Shown here: positions 34,385-41,865 of the stretch, piece by piece
Layout: every line of letters starts with the position of its first letter
How positions within the stretch are numbered: the stretch's first letter is position 1
DNA from: Alphaproteobacteria bacterium
GTDB taxonomy: Bacteria > Pseudomonadota > Alphaproteobacteria > DSM-16000 > Inquilinaceae
Assembly: GCA_028277405.1 (NCBI GenBank)
Contig: JANQGH010000100.1
Location: 124,001-188,000, forward strand
Direction: 5' to 3'
DNA length: 64,000 bases
Translations under genes and position numbers: made by a program
Notes under the pieces: generated by a model
Database searches by the model: none
Told to the model about the DNA's origin: nothing
What the model saw: the letters and a program-made list of their open reading frames with translations, nothing else

Positions 34385-36493
34385 GTGAAGCAGATTTCAG
34401 CGGTAGGCGACTGGTTCGCGGCGCTCGACCCTGGCGGCGTCTGGGCGGCGAGAGGCGCGCATATTCTGCTCGCCATTGTGCTCGCGGCCTACGCCGCGAC
34501 GTGGGTCGGCGAACTGTTGGGCGCGCCCGACAGCGCGATGATCTCGATCATCGCCCCCTTTGTCGCCGCACACACGCTGGTGTTCACGCCCGCCGAGCGC
34601 CGGAGCACGGAGATCTTGTCCATTCTCCGGCTCACCACCGTTGCTTTCGCAGTCTTCTGCGTCGCCTATCTGGTTGGCTGGGGCGATCTGGGATTGGGCA
34701 ACGCGCCCGTCAGAATCACCTGGGTGTTTGCCATCGCGCTTGGCTTCTTTCTCCGCGGCTACGGGCCGACCGGGTTTCGCCTGGGCATGATGCTGTGCCT
34801 GATGTTCATGATCGTGGCCATCTTCAACCCCCATCGCGCCGACGCGGCCTGGTGGGTCTTGGCCGCAATCATTGGCGGGGCATCCTCTTCTCTTATCATC
34901 CTGGTCGCCTGGCGCCCGTCGCCGACGCGCGCCTTCTTTCGCCAGCTAAACCGGTTCCTGGCCGCCTTCGTGACGCGGCTGGATGTCGCGAACCATCCGA
35001 ATGAACCCACGCCAGCCCATGGGTCCGTGCATGCGGCCTGGAGACGTCTGGCGCATACCAGCGAGATGGCGGCAAGCGCCGACCCCAAGGACCGTGATAG
35101 GCTGGACGAGATCGTCGCGGCGGGGCTGCGCATGGTGCTGTCGCTGGAGGTCGTGGCCGACGATCCGGCCCACGTGTTCCAAAACCAGCCGCCCGATTCT
35201 CCCATCATGCGCGCGCTGGCCGATACGATCGGCATCCTGTCGTCGGGTGGAGATGATCCGCAGGCGATTGCGGCCTGCGTGGAACGGCTGCGCGCCACCC
35301 GCGACGCCATCGTCGCGCAGCAGGACCGACCCGGTCGGGAGCGATATCACGAGGCGCGCATGGTCATCGGCTTGCTGCGCACGGTGATGAATTTCGACGA
35401 TCTGATCGCCGCGCGAACCCAGGAAGCCGAGGCCGTCGCGTCGGCCAGTCCCTGGGCGTCGCCGTTGGGCCTGGTGGCCACGCCAAAGGGCCGCAAGCTT
35501 GGCCTGCGCTTTGCCCTTCAGGCATTCGTCGCCGCCGGGATCACCACGGCAATCGGCCTGACCCTGGACCTGCAAAACGACTATTGGGCAACCGTAACGG
35601 TTATCATCGTGATCGGCGCCAATGTCGGCGCGACCGTCCGCCGGACGGCGCAGCGAACCTTCGGCACGGCGGCCGGTGTCGGTGTGGCCATTGCCGTACT
35701 CTGGCTTGTCGGCAACGACAGGACGGTTCTGGTCGTCCTCCTGGCCGTGGCGTTTTTCCCGATCATGATGGTCGTCGAACGGTATTACATCGTTGCCGCC
35801 GGGTTGATCGGGTTCACGGTGGTGGTCGGTCTGCACATCGTTGAGGCCCTGACCGTCATCCAACTGCTGTCGCGGATCTACGAGACGGTGATCGGCGCGA
35901 TCATTGCCTTGGCCGCCGCCTGGCTGTTGGTCCCCATTCGGTCGGCCGACCGGGTGCGCGAGATCCTGGGCGGGTTTCGCGATCAATGCCGATTGGCCCT
36001 TCGCGAAGCGCTGGCCGGCAAGTCGGTGCGACCGGCGGCCACCAAGCTGCAAAAGGACGCTCGCGATCTGAGTGCCGAGCTTGCCAACATCCAATCCGAA
36101 CGGCTGCTTGCGCGCGGTATCGGCGCCGACACGCGGCAGCTTCAGGCCTATGTGGAGAGCTTGGCGGTCTACATCTCGCTGCTGGCGACGATCTTGAAGA
36201 ACCTTGCAACCGAGGACCTGCCTGAGGCCAACCGGATGTTGTTGAACGAGCTGTCTGCGGATCTCGATGCCTCCTTTGGGACCGCGTTGGACCAGCATGT
36301 CGCACCAGTGGACGTGAAGGACCTGACCGAGCGATGGTTCGAGGCGACCACGCTGGACGGCAGCATCCATCCGCGCGACGCCATGTGGCTGATCGAGGTG
36401 CTGGTCTACGGACGCAAATGCCTGGAGGTGATCGGAGACGTGCGATCGCTGCTGGCCGACCACGTCACCGAGCGGACGAGACGGCGCGCATGA
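34385..36493 (+). CDS. FUSC-family inner-membrane exporter-like protein
   Basis: 702 residues with GTG start at 34385. Two hydrophobic blocks of about six helices each (residues 20-170 and 360-520) alternate with cytoplasmic helical segments. This is the layout of the FUSC/YccC/AaeB group (fusaric acid resistance, aromatic carboxylate efflux). The second block contains LQNDYWATVTVIIVIGANVGATVRRTAQRTFGTAAG, the best family signature. The substrate is not predictable. It follows the short ThrRS gene after 76 bases with no visible terminator, and its stop overlaps the following methyltransferase start by four bases, so a three-gene unit under the attenuator is plausible. Confidence 0.85.
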   Translation: MKQISAVGDWFAALDPGGVWAARGAHILLAIVLAAYAATWVGELLGAPDSAMISIIAPFVAAHTLVFTPAERRSTEILSILRLTTVAFAVFCVAYLVGWGDLGLGNAPVRITWVFAIALGFFLRGYGPTGFRLGMMLCLMFMIVAIFNPHRADAAWWVLAAIIGGASSSLIILVAWRPSPTRAFFRQLNRFLAAFVTRLDVANHPNEPTPAHGSVHAAWRRLAHTSEMAASADPKDRDRLDEIVAAGLRMVLSLEVVADDPAHVFQNQPPDSPIMRALADTIGILSSGGDDPQAIAACVERLRATRDAIVAQQDRPGRERYHEARMVIGLLRTVMNFDDLIAARTQEAEAVASASPWASPLGLVATPKGRKLGLRFALQAFVAAGITTAIGLTLDLQNDYWATVTVIIVIGANVGATVRRTAQRTFGTAAGVGVAIAVLWLVGNDRTVLVVLLAVAFFPIMMVVERYYIVAAGLIGFTVVVGLHIVEALTVIQLLSRIYETVIGAIIALAAAWLLVPIRSADRVREILGGFRDQCRLALREALAGKSVRPAATKLQKDARDLSAELANIQSERLLARGIGADTRQLQAYVESLAVYISLLATILKNLATEDLPEANRMLLNELSADLDASFGTALDQHVAPVDVKDLTERWFEATTLDGSIHPRDAMWLIEVLVYGRKCLEVIGDVRSLLADHVTERTRRRA

Positions 36494-37227
36494 CCGAGTG
36501 GTATCGCACCTTCTTCAGCGGCCCGTTCGCCGATCTGTGGCGCCAAGCAACGTCAGATGAGGACAGTGAACGCGAGGCCGCGTTCCTGATCGCATGGCTC
36601 GGCCTGGAGCGGGGCGCCCACGTGCTGGATGTCCCCTGCGGCCATGGGCGCCACGCGGTGCGCCTGGCCCAGGCCGGCTATCGCATCACCGGCATCGATC
36701 TCTCCGACGCGCTGTTGGGAACGGCGAGGGCGGCGGTTGGCGACTTGGCCGTCGCCTTGCGAAAGGGCGACATGCGGCAGATTCCCGCCGACGATCCCTT
36801 CGATGGCGCCTACTGCCTCGGCAACTCGCTGGCGATGTTGGACCGCACTGAGTTGGCGACGTTCTTCAATCGCCTGGCTGTCGCCTTGCGGTCCGGCGCG
36901 CGCCTGATCCTCGATTCGGCGCTGAGTGCCGAGAGCCTGCTGCCAGGCTTTGAAGAGCGGATTTGGATGCCCGTCGGCGATGCCTTGATGCTGGTCGACC
37001 AAGCCTATGACCCCGCCGAGGGACGATTGGACGCCACCTACACAGTGGTGCGGGAGGGGCGGCAGGAGAGCCGGACGGCCACTCACTGGATCGTCAGTGT
37101 TTCGGAACTTCGCGCCCTGCTGGACCAGGCCGGCTTCGACACGGTCGCGGTGCTGGGCGATTTCGATGCCAGCCCGTTCGCGCTCGGCGACGAGCAGGTG
37201 GTACTGGTCGCCGAGCGCCGAAGCTAA
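36490..37227 (+). CDS. class I SAM-dependent methyltransferase
   Basis: 245 residues. Motif I is VLDVPCGHGRHAVRLAQAGY (near 40-60), followed by ITGIDLSDALL and a motif IV-like GAYCLGNSLAMLD. The DVPCGHGRHA form occurs in small-molecule methyltransferases of unknown specificity. The ATG at 36490 overlaps the FUSC stop codon (ATGA), so translation is coupled with the exporter. That pairing hints at modification and export of a small molecule. The gene overlaps the 3' end of the DUF2461 gene on the other strand by four bases. Confidence 0.85.
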   Translation: MTEWYRTFFSGPFADLWRQATSDEDSEREAAFLIAWLGLERGAHVLDVPCGHGRHAVRLAQAGYRITGIDLSDALLGTARAAVGDLAVALRKGDMRQIPADDPFDGAYCLGNSLAMLDRTELATFFNRLAVALRSGARLILDSALSAESLLPGFEERIWMPVGDALMLVDQAYDPAEGRLDATYTVVREGRQESRTATHWIVSVSELRALLDQAGFDTVAVLGDFDASPFALGDEQVVLVAERRS

Positions 37228-37916
37228 CCCCGTCGGCCGGCCGAATAGGCGGCAAACTCCTTAGTCCAGCGCCGGAAAGCCTGGCTGTCGCGCGCCATGG
37301 CCTCGATCGCGTCGATCAGGCCGTGGGATTCCACCGTGTCCGGCGGCAGGTTGCGGCTGACCATGAACTGCTTCCACGTAAGGTAAGGCGCCACGGCGCT
37401 GTCCTTATGCTCGGCAAAGGCCGGCGGCACTTTTTTCAAGCTGTCCCAGCTCTCCAACTCCAGGCCCTTGGCGGCGAGATCGTCGCGCATGGCCAGGAAC
37501 TTCTTCGGATGGGCCACGATCCAGGTTCGGATCGCCGTCAGCATCTTAGTGTCGGTTGCATAAAGACCAGCCGCCAGCAGGCAGCGCTCCGGCTCGACAT
37601 GGAAATAGACCCCGCCCAATTCCTTCTTGTCGCCGTTCGGGCCAAAGAAGGCGCTGAGGTGGGTCTTGTAGGGGCTCTTGTCCTTCGAAAAGCGGACGTC
37701 GCGATAGATGCGAAACGGCGACCGCTTCGGATCGCCGGAAATGTCCAGATCCTCGCGCGCGCCCAGATCGGCCACGGCCAGACACAGATCGGACAACGGC
37801 GCCTTGCCGACCTTCTCAAAGCGTTTCTTGTTCGCCTCGAACCACTCGCGCTGATTGTTGGCGGCCAGTTCGCGCAGGAAGACGCGCGTGTCTTCCGGAA
37901 ATCCGTTGAAGCCCAT
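37224..37916 (-). CDS. DUF2461 (TIGR02453) family protein
   Basis: 230 residues from ATG 37916; a longer open frame to 38006 is less likely because the family begins with a GFPEDTRVFLRELAANNQREWFEANK segment near the N-terminus. Further family features are SPFRIYRDVRFSKDKSPYKTHLSAFF and GGVYFHVEPERCLLAAGLY. The function is unknown; the protein is soluble and widely distributed in bacteria and fungi. Convergent with the methyltransferase gene. The 198 bases upstream, before the next plus-strand gene, show no convincing promoter. Confidence 0.9.
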   Translation of the reverse strand: MGFNGFPEDTRVFLRELAANNQREWFEANKKRFEKVGKAPLSDLCLAVADLGAREDLDISGDPKRSPFRIYRDVRFSKDKSPYKTHLSAFFGPNGDKKELGGVYFHVEPERCLLAAGLYATDTKMLTAIRTWIVAHPKKFLAMRDDLAAKGLELESWDSLKKVPPAFAEHKDSAVAPYLTWKQFMVSRNLPPDTVESHGLIDAIEAMARDSQAFRRWTKEFAAYSAGRRG

Positions 37917-38114
37917 CGGTGCCTCTCGCCCTGTCTCAGTGGCTGGATCAAACACCAGCCACGCTGCTGACAACAACGGACAAATATACCCCTTGACAGA
38001 ACACATCCGATGAAGGAAATAAGCCGACCTTCGCCGCTATTGGCGTTGGCGGGTCGCGGACGCGGTGATCGCATCCCGGCCGACATGATGAACCCCAAAC
38101 CCTGGAGGGTACAG

Positions 38115-38285
38115 ATGGACCATACTTTTAAGCATCTCGTCCGCCGCGGCGCCCTCTATGGCGCTTTTGGCAATCCGCGCATGACCGTCACCTGGATGAC
38201 GGCAAGACGAACGCCACAGCAATGCAATGGGGATGATCATGGGCATGTTTTTCAAGATAGCGGGCGGACCACAGCTTTTCATTGA
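38115..38285 (+). CDS. 56-residue hypothetical protein
   Basis: The ATG at 38115 has an excellent ribosome binding site (GGAGGG at 38104-38109). The peptide is basic at first (MDHTFKHLVRRGALYGAFG) and His/Asp-rich later. No family is recognised. It overlaps the start of the next frame by 47 bases, so either the two are translationally coupled or only one is real. It lies in a cluster of small unknown genes next to a MarR-type regulator. Confidence 0.45.
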   Translation: MDHTFKHLVRRGALYGAFGNPRMTVTWMTARRTPQQCNGDDHGHVFQDSGRTTAFH

Positions 38286-38481
38286 GCGGGCGCGTTGGGC
38301 CGAGCCCGACACTTTCTTCCACCTCCGCCGGGAGGGACGCGAATGGATTTTCTGGATCGGACGCTGGCACGGCATCTACACGCCACGCAATTGGGCGCCC
38401 GCGCGACAGCAGCGCAGCCGTCTTCTGAAGGGCCTCGCCAGTGACGAGGGCAGCCGCTGGCACCCGTCTTGGGGCCGTTGA
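38239..38481 (+). CDS. hypothetical 80-residue protein
   Basis: Begins MGMFFKIAGGPQLFIERARW. It is rich in aromatic and basic residues (EWIFWIGRWHGIYTPRNW), without signal peptide. The composition looks like a folded protein rather than an accidental frame. The C-terminal 14 codons overlap the start proposed for the next gene. Several ATGs lie close together (38227, 38233, 38239, 38245); 38239 is a compromise. No family is recognised. Confidence 0.5.
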   Translation: MGMFFKIAGGPQLFIERARWAEPDTFFHLRREGREWIFWIGRWHGIYTPRNWAPARQQRSRLLKGLASDEGSRWHPSWGR

Positions 38482-38941
38482 AGCCGCAGCCGCCGAGTCT
38501 GTCACAGGGTCCGGCGCCGAAGATCCCGCGGACGGTGAGGTTTCGACCGACCGCTTGATGCGCGCGCTGGAGGTGTTTCGGGAGTTGGACCCCGACATGC
38601 CGATCCAGTACGCGCTGAGCTTTCTGACGTTGGCCCGCAATCCGGGCCTTTCGATCCGCGACTTGTCGGAGCGGCTGGGCATCGCCCAGTCCTCCGCCTC
38701 GCGCAATGTCGCTGCGTTGAGCGAGTGGCATTCCTTCCGCAAGCCCGGCCACGGCCTGATCCAGGCCAACGAAGATCCGCGCGAGCGGCGGCGCAAGATC
38801 GTCACGCTCACACGCAATGGCGAGGCGCTGCTGGCACGGCTGGAGGCGGTCATGGAGGGCCAGGACGGCGGCGAGACGCAAGTGACGCGGCTAGCGCCCA
38901 GCGGATCGAAGGCCAGGGCGAAGCGGCTGGCGGCCACCTGA
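38441..38941 (+). CDS. MarR-like winged-helix regulator
   Basis: 166 residues from a GTG at 38441, or 127 from the ATG at 38558, which may be the true start since the first 40 residues are Ala/Glu-rich and overlap the upstream frame. The winged helix is clear: MPIQYALSFLTLARNPGLSIRDLSERLGIAQSSASRNVAALSEWH, then ERRRKIVTLTRNGEALLARLEAVM. Regulators of this short type often sit in integrated elements, but no integrase or phage gene is present here. The target is unknown; the small genes upstream and the acetyltransferase downstream are candidates. Confidence 0.75.
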   Translation: MTRAAAGTRLGAVEAAAAESVTGSGAEDPADGEVSTDRLMRALEVFRELDPDMPIQYALSFLTLARNPGLSIRDLSERLGIAQSSASRNVAALSEWHSFRKPGHGLIQANEDPRERRRKIVTLTRNGEALLARLEAVMEGQDGGETQVTRLAPSGSKARAKRLAAT

Positions 38942-38988
38942 AGCTTGGCGCACCACCGGCGTGCCCAGCTTGAAAACCAGCACAAACC

Positions 38989-39477
38989 ATGTTCCCCGCA
39001 TGCTGCCGGACAGCCAGGCTGGTTCTGCAACCGCTTGGCTACGAAGACGCTGAGGCCATCGTTTCGGTCACCAATCACCCTACGGTCATCAGCGCGGTTC
39101 CCTTTGTCGAAGCGCCCTTCAACGTCGCCTCCGCGCGAGACTTGATTGCCAAGAACGCGGGCCAGCAGGACCGGTTCTACGGCATCTGGCAGGGAGAGGA
39201 TCGCAGCCTGGTCGGCGTGATCGGCACCCATCTGCGCGATGACGACGCCGTGGAGATCGGCTATTGGCTGGCGCCCGAAGCGCGCGGCCAGGGGATTGCG
39301 AGCGAGGCCGCTCGTGCGATGGCCGAGTGGATATCAGCCAGTCTTGCCGATCGGACCATCATTGCCGAATGCCGGCCAGAGAACGCCGCCTCGTGGCGGG
39401 TGTTGCAAAAGGCCGGCTTTCAAGACACCGGACGGCCCGGCACACGACCGGGCCGCAAGCTCTTGGCTTGGCAATAG
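38989..39477 (+). CDS. GNAT-family N-acetyltransferase (RimJ/RimL type)
   Basis: 162 residues. RLVLQPLGYEDAEAIVSVTNHPTV is the N-terminal start of the GNAT_3 subfamily. EIGYWLAPEARGQGIASEAARAM contains the acetyl-CoA-binding RGQGIA motif (near residue 98). ENAASWRVLQKAGFQDTG is the conserved C-terminal substrate/CoA segment. Members acetylate protein N-termini or small molecules; the substrate is unknown. It lies 47 bases after the MarR-like gene on the same strand. Confidence 0.88.
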   Translation: MFPACCRTARLVLQPLGYEDAEAIVSVTNHPTVISAVPFVEAPFNVASARDLIAKNAGQQDRFYGIWQGEDRSLVGVIGTHLRDDDAVEIGYWLAPEARGQGIASEAARAMAEWISASLADRTIIAECRPENAASWRVLQKAGFQDTGRPGTRPGRKLLAWQ

Positions 39478-39501
39478 GGCACGAACCAGCCACTTGATCG
39501 T

Positions 39502-39536
39502 TTGACGCTATCTTGGTACATAAGTACATAGATAGC
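39502..39536 (+). promoter_or_regulatory. promoter with overlapping operator of the RHH gene pair
   Basis: TTGACG (39502-39507), a 17-base spacer and TACATA (39525-39530) form a good sigma-70 promoter. Overlapping it are a direct repeat TACATA-AG-TACATA (39517-39530, 8-base period) and an enclosing inverted repeat GCTATC (39507-39512)/GATAGC (39531-39536). Ribbon-helix-helix repressors often bind such short repeats at their own promoters. Confidence 0.7.
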
Positions 39537-39556
39537 TCCTGTGGCGAGGTTTGGCT

Positions 39557-39799
39557 ATGATCGAACGCGTACAAACCGGCGTGCGTTTGGAAAAACGCCT
39601 GCTGAAGGTCCTGAAGGCATTGGCCGAATTGAAGGACATGTCGCTGGGCGACCTGCTGGAAGGCATCGTTCTGCACGCGTTCGAAGGCAAGAGCGCCTTT
39701 TCGGAAGAAACGCTGGCCCAGATCGAAAGCCTGAAGACGGTCTACGGGCTGGATCTGACCGCCCAAGACAGTCACCAGATTGAGGAGGCCCCTCGATGA
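39557..39799 (+). CDS. probable ribbon-helix-helix protein
   Basis: 80 residues from the ATG at 39557, with GAGG eight bases upstream. RVQTGVRLEKRLLKVLKALAELKDMSLGDLLEGIVLHAF (residues 4-42) has the strand-helix-helix pattern of Arc/MetJ-type DNA-binding proteins. The rest may be an effector or dimer part. It overlaps the next gene by four bases (ATGA), as in antitoxin-first or regulator-first pairs. The promoter upstream carries repeats that it could bind, giving autoregulation. Confidence 0.65.
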   Translation: MIERVQTGVRLEKRLLKVLKALAELKDMSLGDLLEGIVLHAFEGKSAFSEETLAQIESLKTVYGLDLTAQDSHQIEEAPR

Positions 39800-40212
39800 A
39801 CGACGACGCGTTCCTGGCCGGTCTTGAGGCCTGCACGTTGGACCCGTCCGAGTTCGGCCATGGCGGCCATGTCAGGGCCGCGTTTCTGATCCTCAACCGC
39901 GAGGCCAGCTTCGGCCTGGCGCTCGACCGCATGACCCGTGCCATCAAGGCCTATGCGGCCTCGCTGGGCGCGCACGACAAGTATCACGAGACCATCACCG
40001 TCGCGTCCATGGCGGTGATCAATGCCCGCATGCGGGCGGATGGTCCGTTCGAAGACTGGCAGGCATTCGCCAGCGCGAACCCGGACCTGATGGCCGGATC
40101 CGGCTGGCTGAAACGGCATTATGGCGGCGCTACGCTCCAGTCAGATCTGGCGCGGTCGGCGTTCCTGCTGCCGGAACGGAGGGCGTCCGACGGTCCCCGG
40201 ATGGAAGCCTAA
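39796..40212 (+). CDS. conserved hypothetical protein coupled to the RHH gene
   Basis: 138 residues. I recognise the pattern FLAGLEACTLDPSEFGHGGHVRAAF...HDKYHETITVA as a widespread, uncharacterised, mostly helical family with invariant His residues (GHGGHVR and KYHETIT), which could bind a metal. It is expressed with the RHH gene through a four-base overlap. Such a pair invites comparison with toxin-antitoxin modules, but this partner is larger than most RHH-linked toxins and carries no known toxin motif, so I leave it unassigned. Confidence 0.75.
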   Translation: MNDDAFLAGLEACTLDPSEFGHGGHVRAAFLILNREASFGLALDRMTRAIKAYAASLGAHDKYHETITVASMAVINARMRADGPFEDWQAFASANPDLMAGSGWLKRHYGGATLQSDLARSAFLLPERRASDGPRMEA

Positions 40213-40287
40213 CACCCAGGCCATTGCAATTCGCCGCGACGGGCGGAACAGTGAGGCAAACACGCCCGTCGCATAAGGATCACCACC

Positions 40288-41037
40288 ATGCTGCCGCCCC
40301 TGCCTCGTTTGATCGGCCACCGGGGGGTGGCCGCGCACGCGCCGGAAAACACGCTGGCCGGCATTCGCTGGGCTCATTCGGCCGGCCTCAAGATGATCGA
40401 GTTCGACGCCAAGCTGACGGGCGACGACGAAGCCATCCTCATGCATGACGACACCCTCGACCGCACGACGGACGGGCGCGGCAAGGTGCGCGATCTCAGC
40501 TTGGCCGAGCTGAAGAAGCGGGACGCCGGCGGATGGTTCGGACCCGGCTTTGCGGGCGAGCGCATTCCGACCCTGGCCGAGGCCCTGGCGCTGTGCGGCG
40601 AGCTCGGCATTGCGGTCAATATCGAGATCAAGCCATGCCGTGGTCGGGCCAAGCATACGGCGGCCAGGGTCCTGCAAGTCGCCGCCGAACACTGGCGGCC
40701 TAACTGGCCGCTGCCGTTGGTGTCGTCCTTCGATACCGACTGCCTGATCGTCGCGCGCGAGAAGATGCCGAACTGGCCGCGCGGCTTTCTGCTCGAGACC
40801 CGACCGATCGATTGGCACGATCTCTTGTCCGTCATCCAACCGGCGACGCTGAATGTCGGCGACACCCATTGGAGCGCGAGCGACTGGGCGGACTATCGCG
40901 CAACCCATCTGCCGATCGTCGTCTACACGGTCAATGACGGCGACCGCGCGCGGCGGCTGATCGATCAGGGGGCGGCGGCGCTGATCACCGATGATCCCGC
41001 GCTGCTGGCGCCGGCCCTGGGCATCAGGCTCAGTTGA
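40288..41037 (+). CDS. ugpQ: glycerophosphodiester phosphodiesterase
   Basis: 249 residues, the size of cytoplasmic UgpQ. It hydrolyses glycerophosphodiesters to glycerol-3-phosphate and an alcohol. Catalytic motifs: LIGHRGVAAHAPENTLAGI (His/Arg, N-terminus), MIEFDAKLTGDDEAILMHDDTLDRTTDG (Glu, Asp and second His) and VNIEIKPCRG. No signal peptide, so it is the cytoplasmic type. The 3' end overlaps dapB on the opposite strand by eight bases. Confidence 0.93.
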   Translation: MLPPLPRLIGHRGVAAHAPENTLAGIRWAHSAGLKMIEFDAKLTGDDEAILMHDDTLDRTTDGRGKVRDLSLAELKKRDAGGWFGPGFAGERIPTLAEALALCGELGIAVNIEIKPCRGRAKHTAARVLQVAAEHWRPNWPLPLVSSFDTDCLIVAREKMPNWPRGFLLETRPIDWHDLLSVIQPATLNVGDTHWSASDWADYRATHLPIVVYTVNDGDRARRLIDQGAAALITDDPALLAPALGIRLS

Positions 41038-41830
41038 TGCCCAGCACCTCGCGCATGCCGTACATGCCGGGCGCCTTGCCATACGCCCATAGGGCCGCGC
41101 GGACCGCGCCTTCGGCGTAGATCGCCCGGTTGCTGGCCTTGTGGGTCAGCTCAAGCCGCTCGTCGGCGCCGATGAACATCACCGAATGCTCGCCCACGAC
41201 CTCGCCGCCCCTCAGCGCGGCGAAGCCGATGGCGCCTTCCGGGCGGGCGCCCGTATGGCCGTGACGGTCGAAGACCGCGACATCATCAAGCACCGCACCG
41301 CGTCCCTCGGCGGCCGCACGCCCCAACGCCAGTGCGGTACCCGAGGGCGCATCGACCTTATGGCGATGGTGCAGCTCTTGGATCTCGATATCGGTGCTGG
41401 GTTGAAGGGTCGCGGCGGCACGCTCGACCATGGCCAGCAGCAGGTTGATCCCGATGCTCATATTGGCGGCGTAGACGACCGGCGTGTGCCGGGCGGCCAG
41501 CGTCAGTTTTTCCTCTTGAGCCTTATCCAGCCCCGTCGTGCCGACGACATGCACGGTCTTGCCCTGGGCCGCCCAGGCGGCGTATTGCACGGTCGCCTCC
41601 GGCACCGTGAAATCCAAGACCGCGTCGGCATCCGCGAACAGAGGCAAGGCGTCGTCCGTGACGCGCACGCCGCAGGGGTCGACGCCCGCGAACAGGCCGG
41701 CATCATGGCCGATCGCCGGCGAGCCGGCCTGACCCGCGGCGCCCACCAGCTCCGCCCCCGGCGTCTTCAGGATCTGGGCAATCAACAGCCGCCCCATGCG
41801 GCCCGAACTGCCGACGACGCCAAACTTCAT
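41030..41830 (-). CDS. dapB: 4-hydroxy-tetrahydrodipicolinate reductase
   Basis: 266 residues. NAD(P)H-dependent step of lysine and diaminopimelate synthesis. MKFGVVGSSGRMGRLL is the Rossmann motif, DADAVLDFTVPEAT and VVGTTGLDKAQEEKL follow, and the catalytic ELHHRHKVDAPSGTALALG is intact (near 155). The ATG at 41830 is the real start; the frame remains open far into dnaJ, but that part is another frame of dnaJ. The gene follows dnaJ after 35 bases and is probably in the dnaK-dnaJ-dapB unit, an arrangement known in Alphaproteobacteria. Confidence 0.97.
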   Translation of the reverse strand: MKFGVVGSSGRMGRLLIAQILKTPGAELVGAAGQAGSPAIGHDAGLFAGVDPCGVRVTDDALPLFADADAVLDFTVPEATVQYAAWAAQGKTVHVVGTTGLDKAQEEKLTLAARHTPVVYAANMSIGINLLLAMVERAAATLQPSTDIEIQELHHRHKVDAPSGTALALGRAAAEGRGAVLDDVAVFDRHGHTGARPEGAIGFAALRGGEVVGEHSVMFIGADERLELTHKASNRAIYAEGAVRAALWAYGKAPGMYGMREVLGIN

Positions 41831-41865
41831 CACTTGGTCTCCGGGTTTTGCCCGCGAATGCGGAC

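Noticed and set aside
37993..38021. TTGACA at 37993-37998 as a promoter for the small genes at 38115
   Set aside because: No acceptable -10 hexamer occurs at 16-18 bases spacing.
39557..40212. Toxin-antitoxin call for the RHH pair
   Set aside because: The partner has no known toxin motif and belongs to a family that I recall mainly as conserved hypothetical; kept only as a question in the findings.
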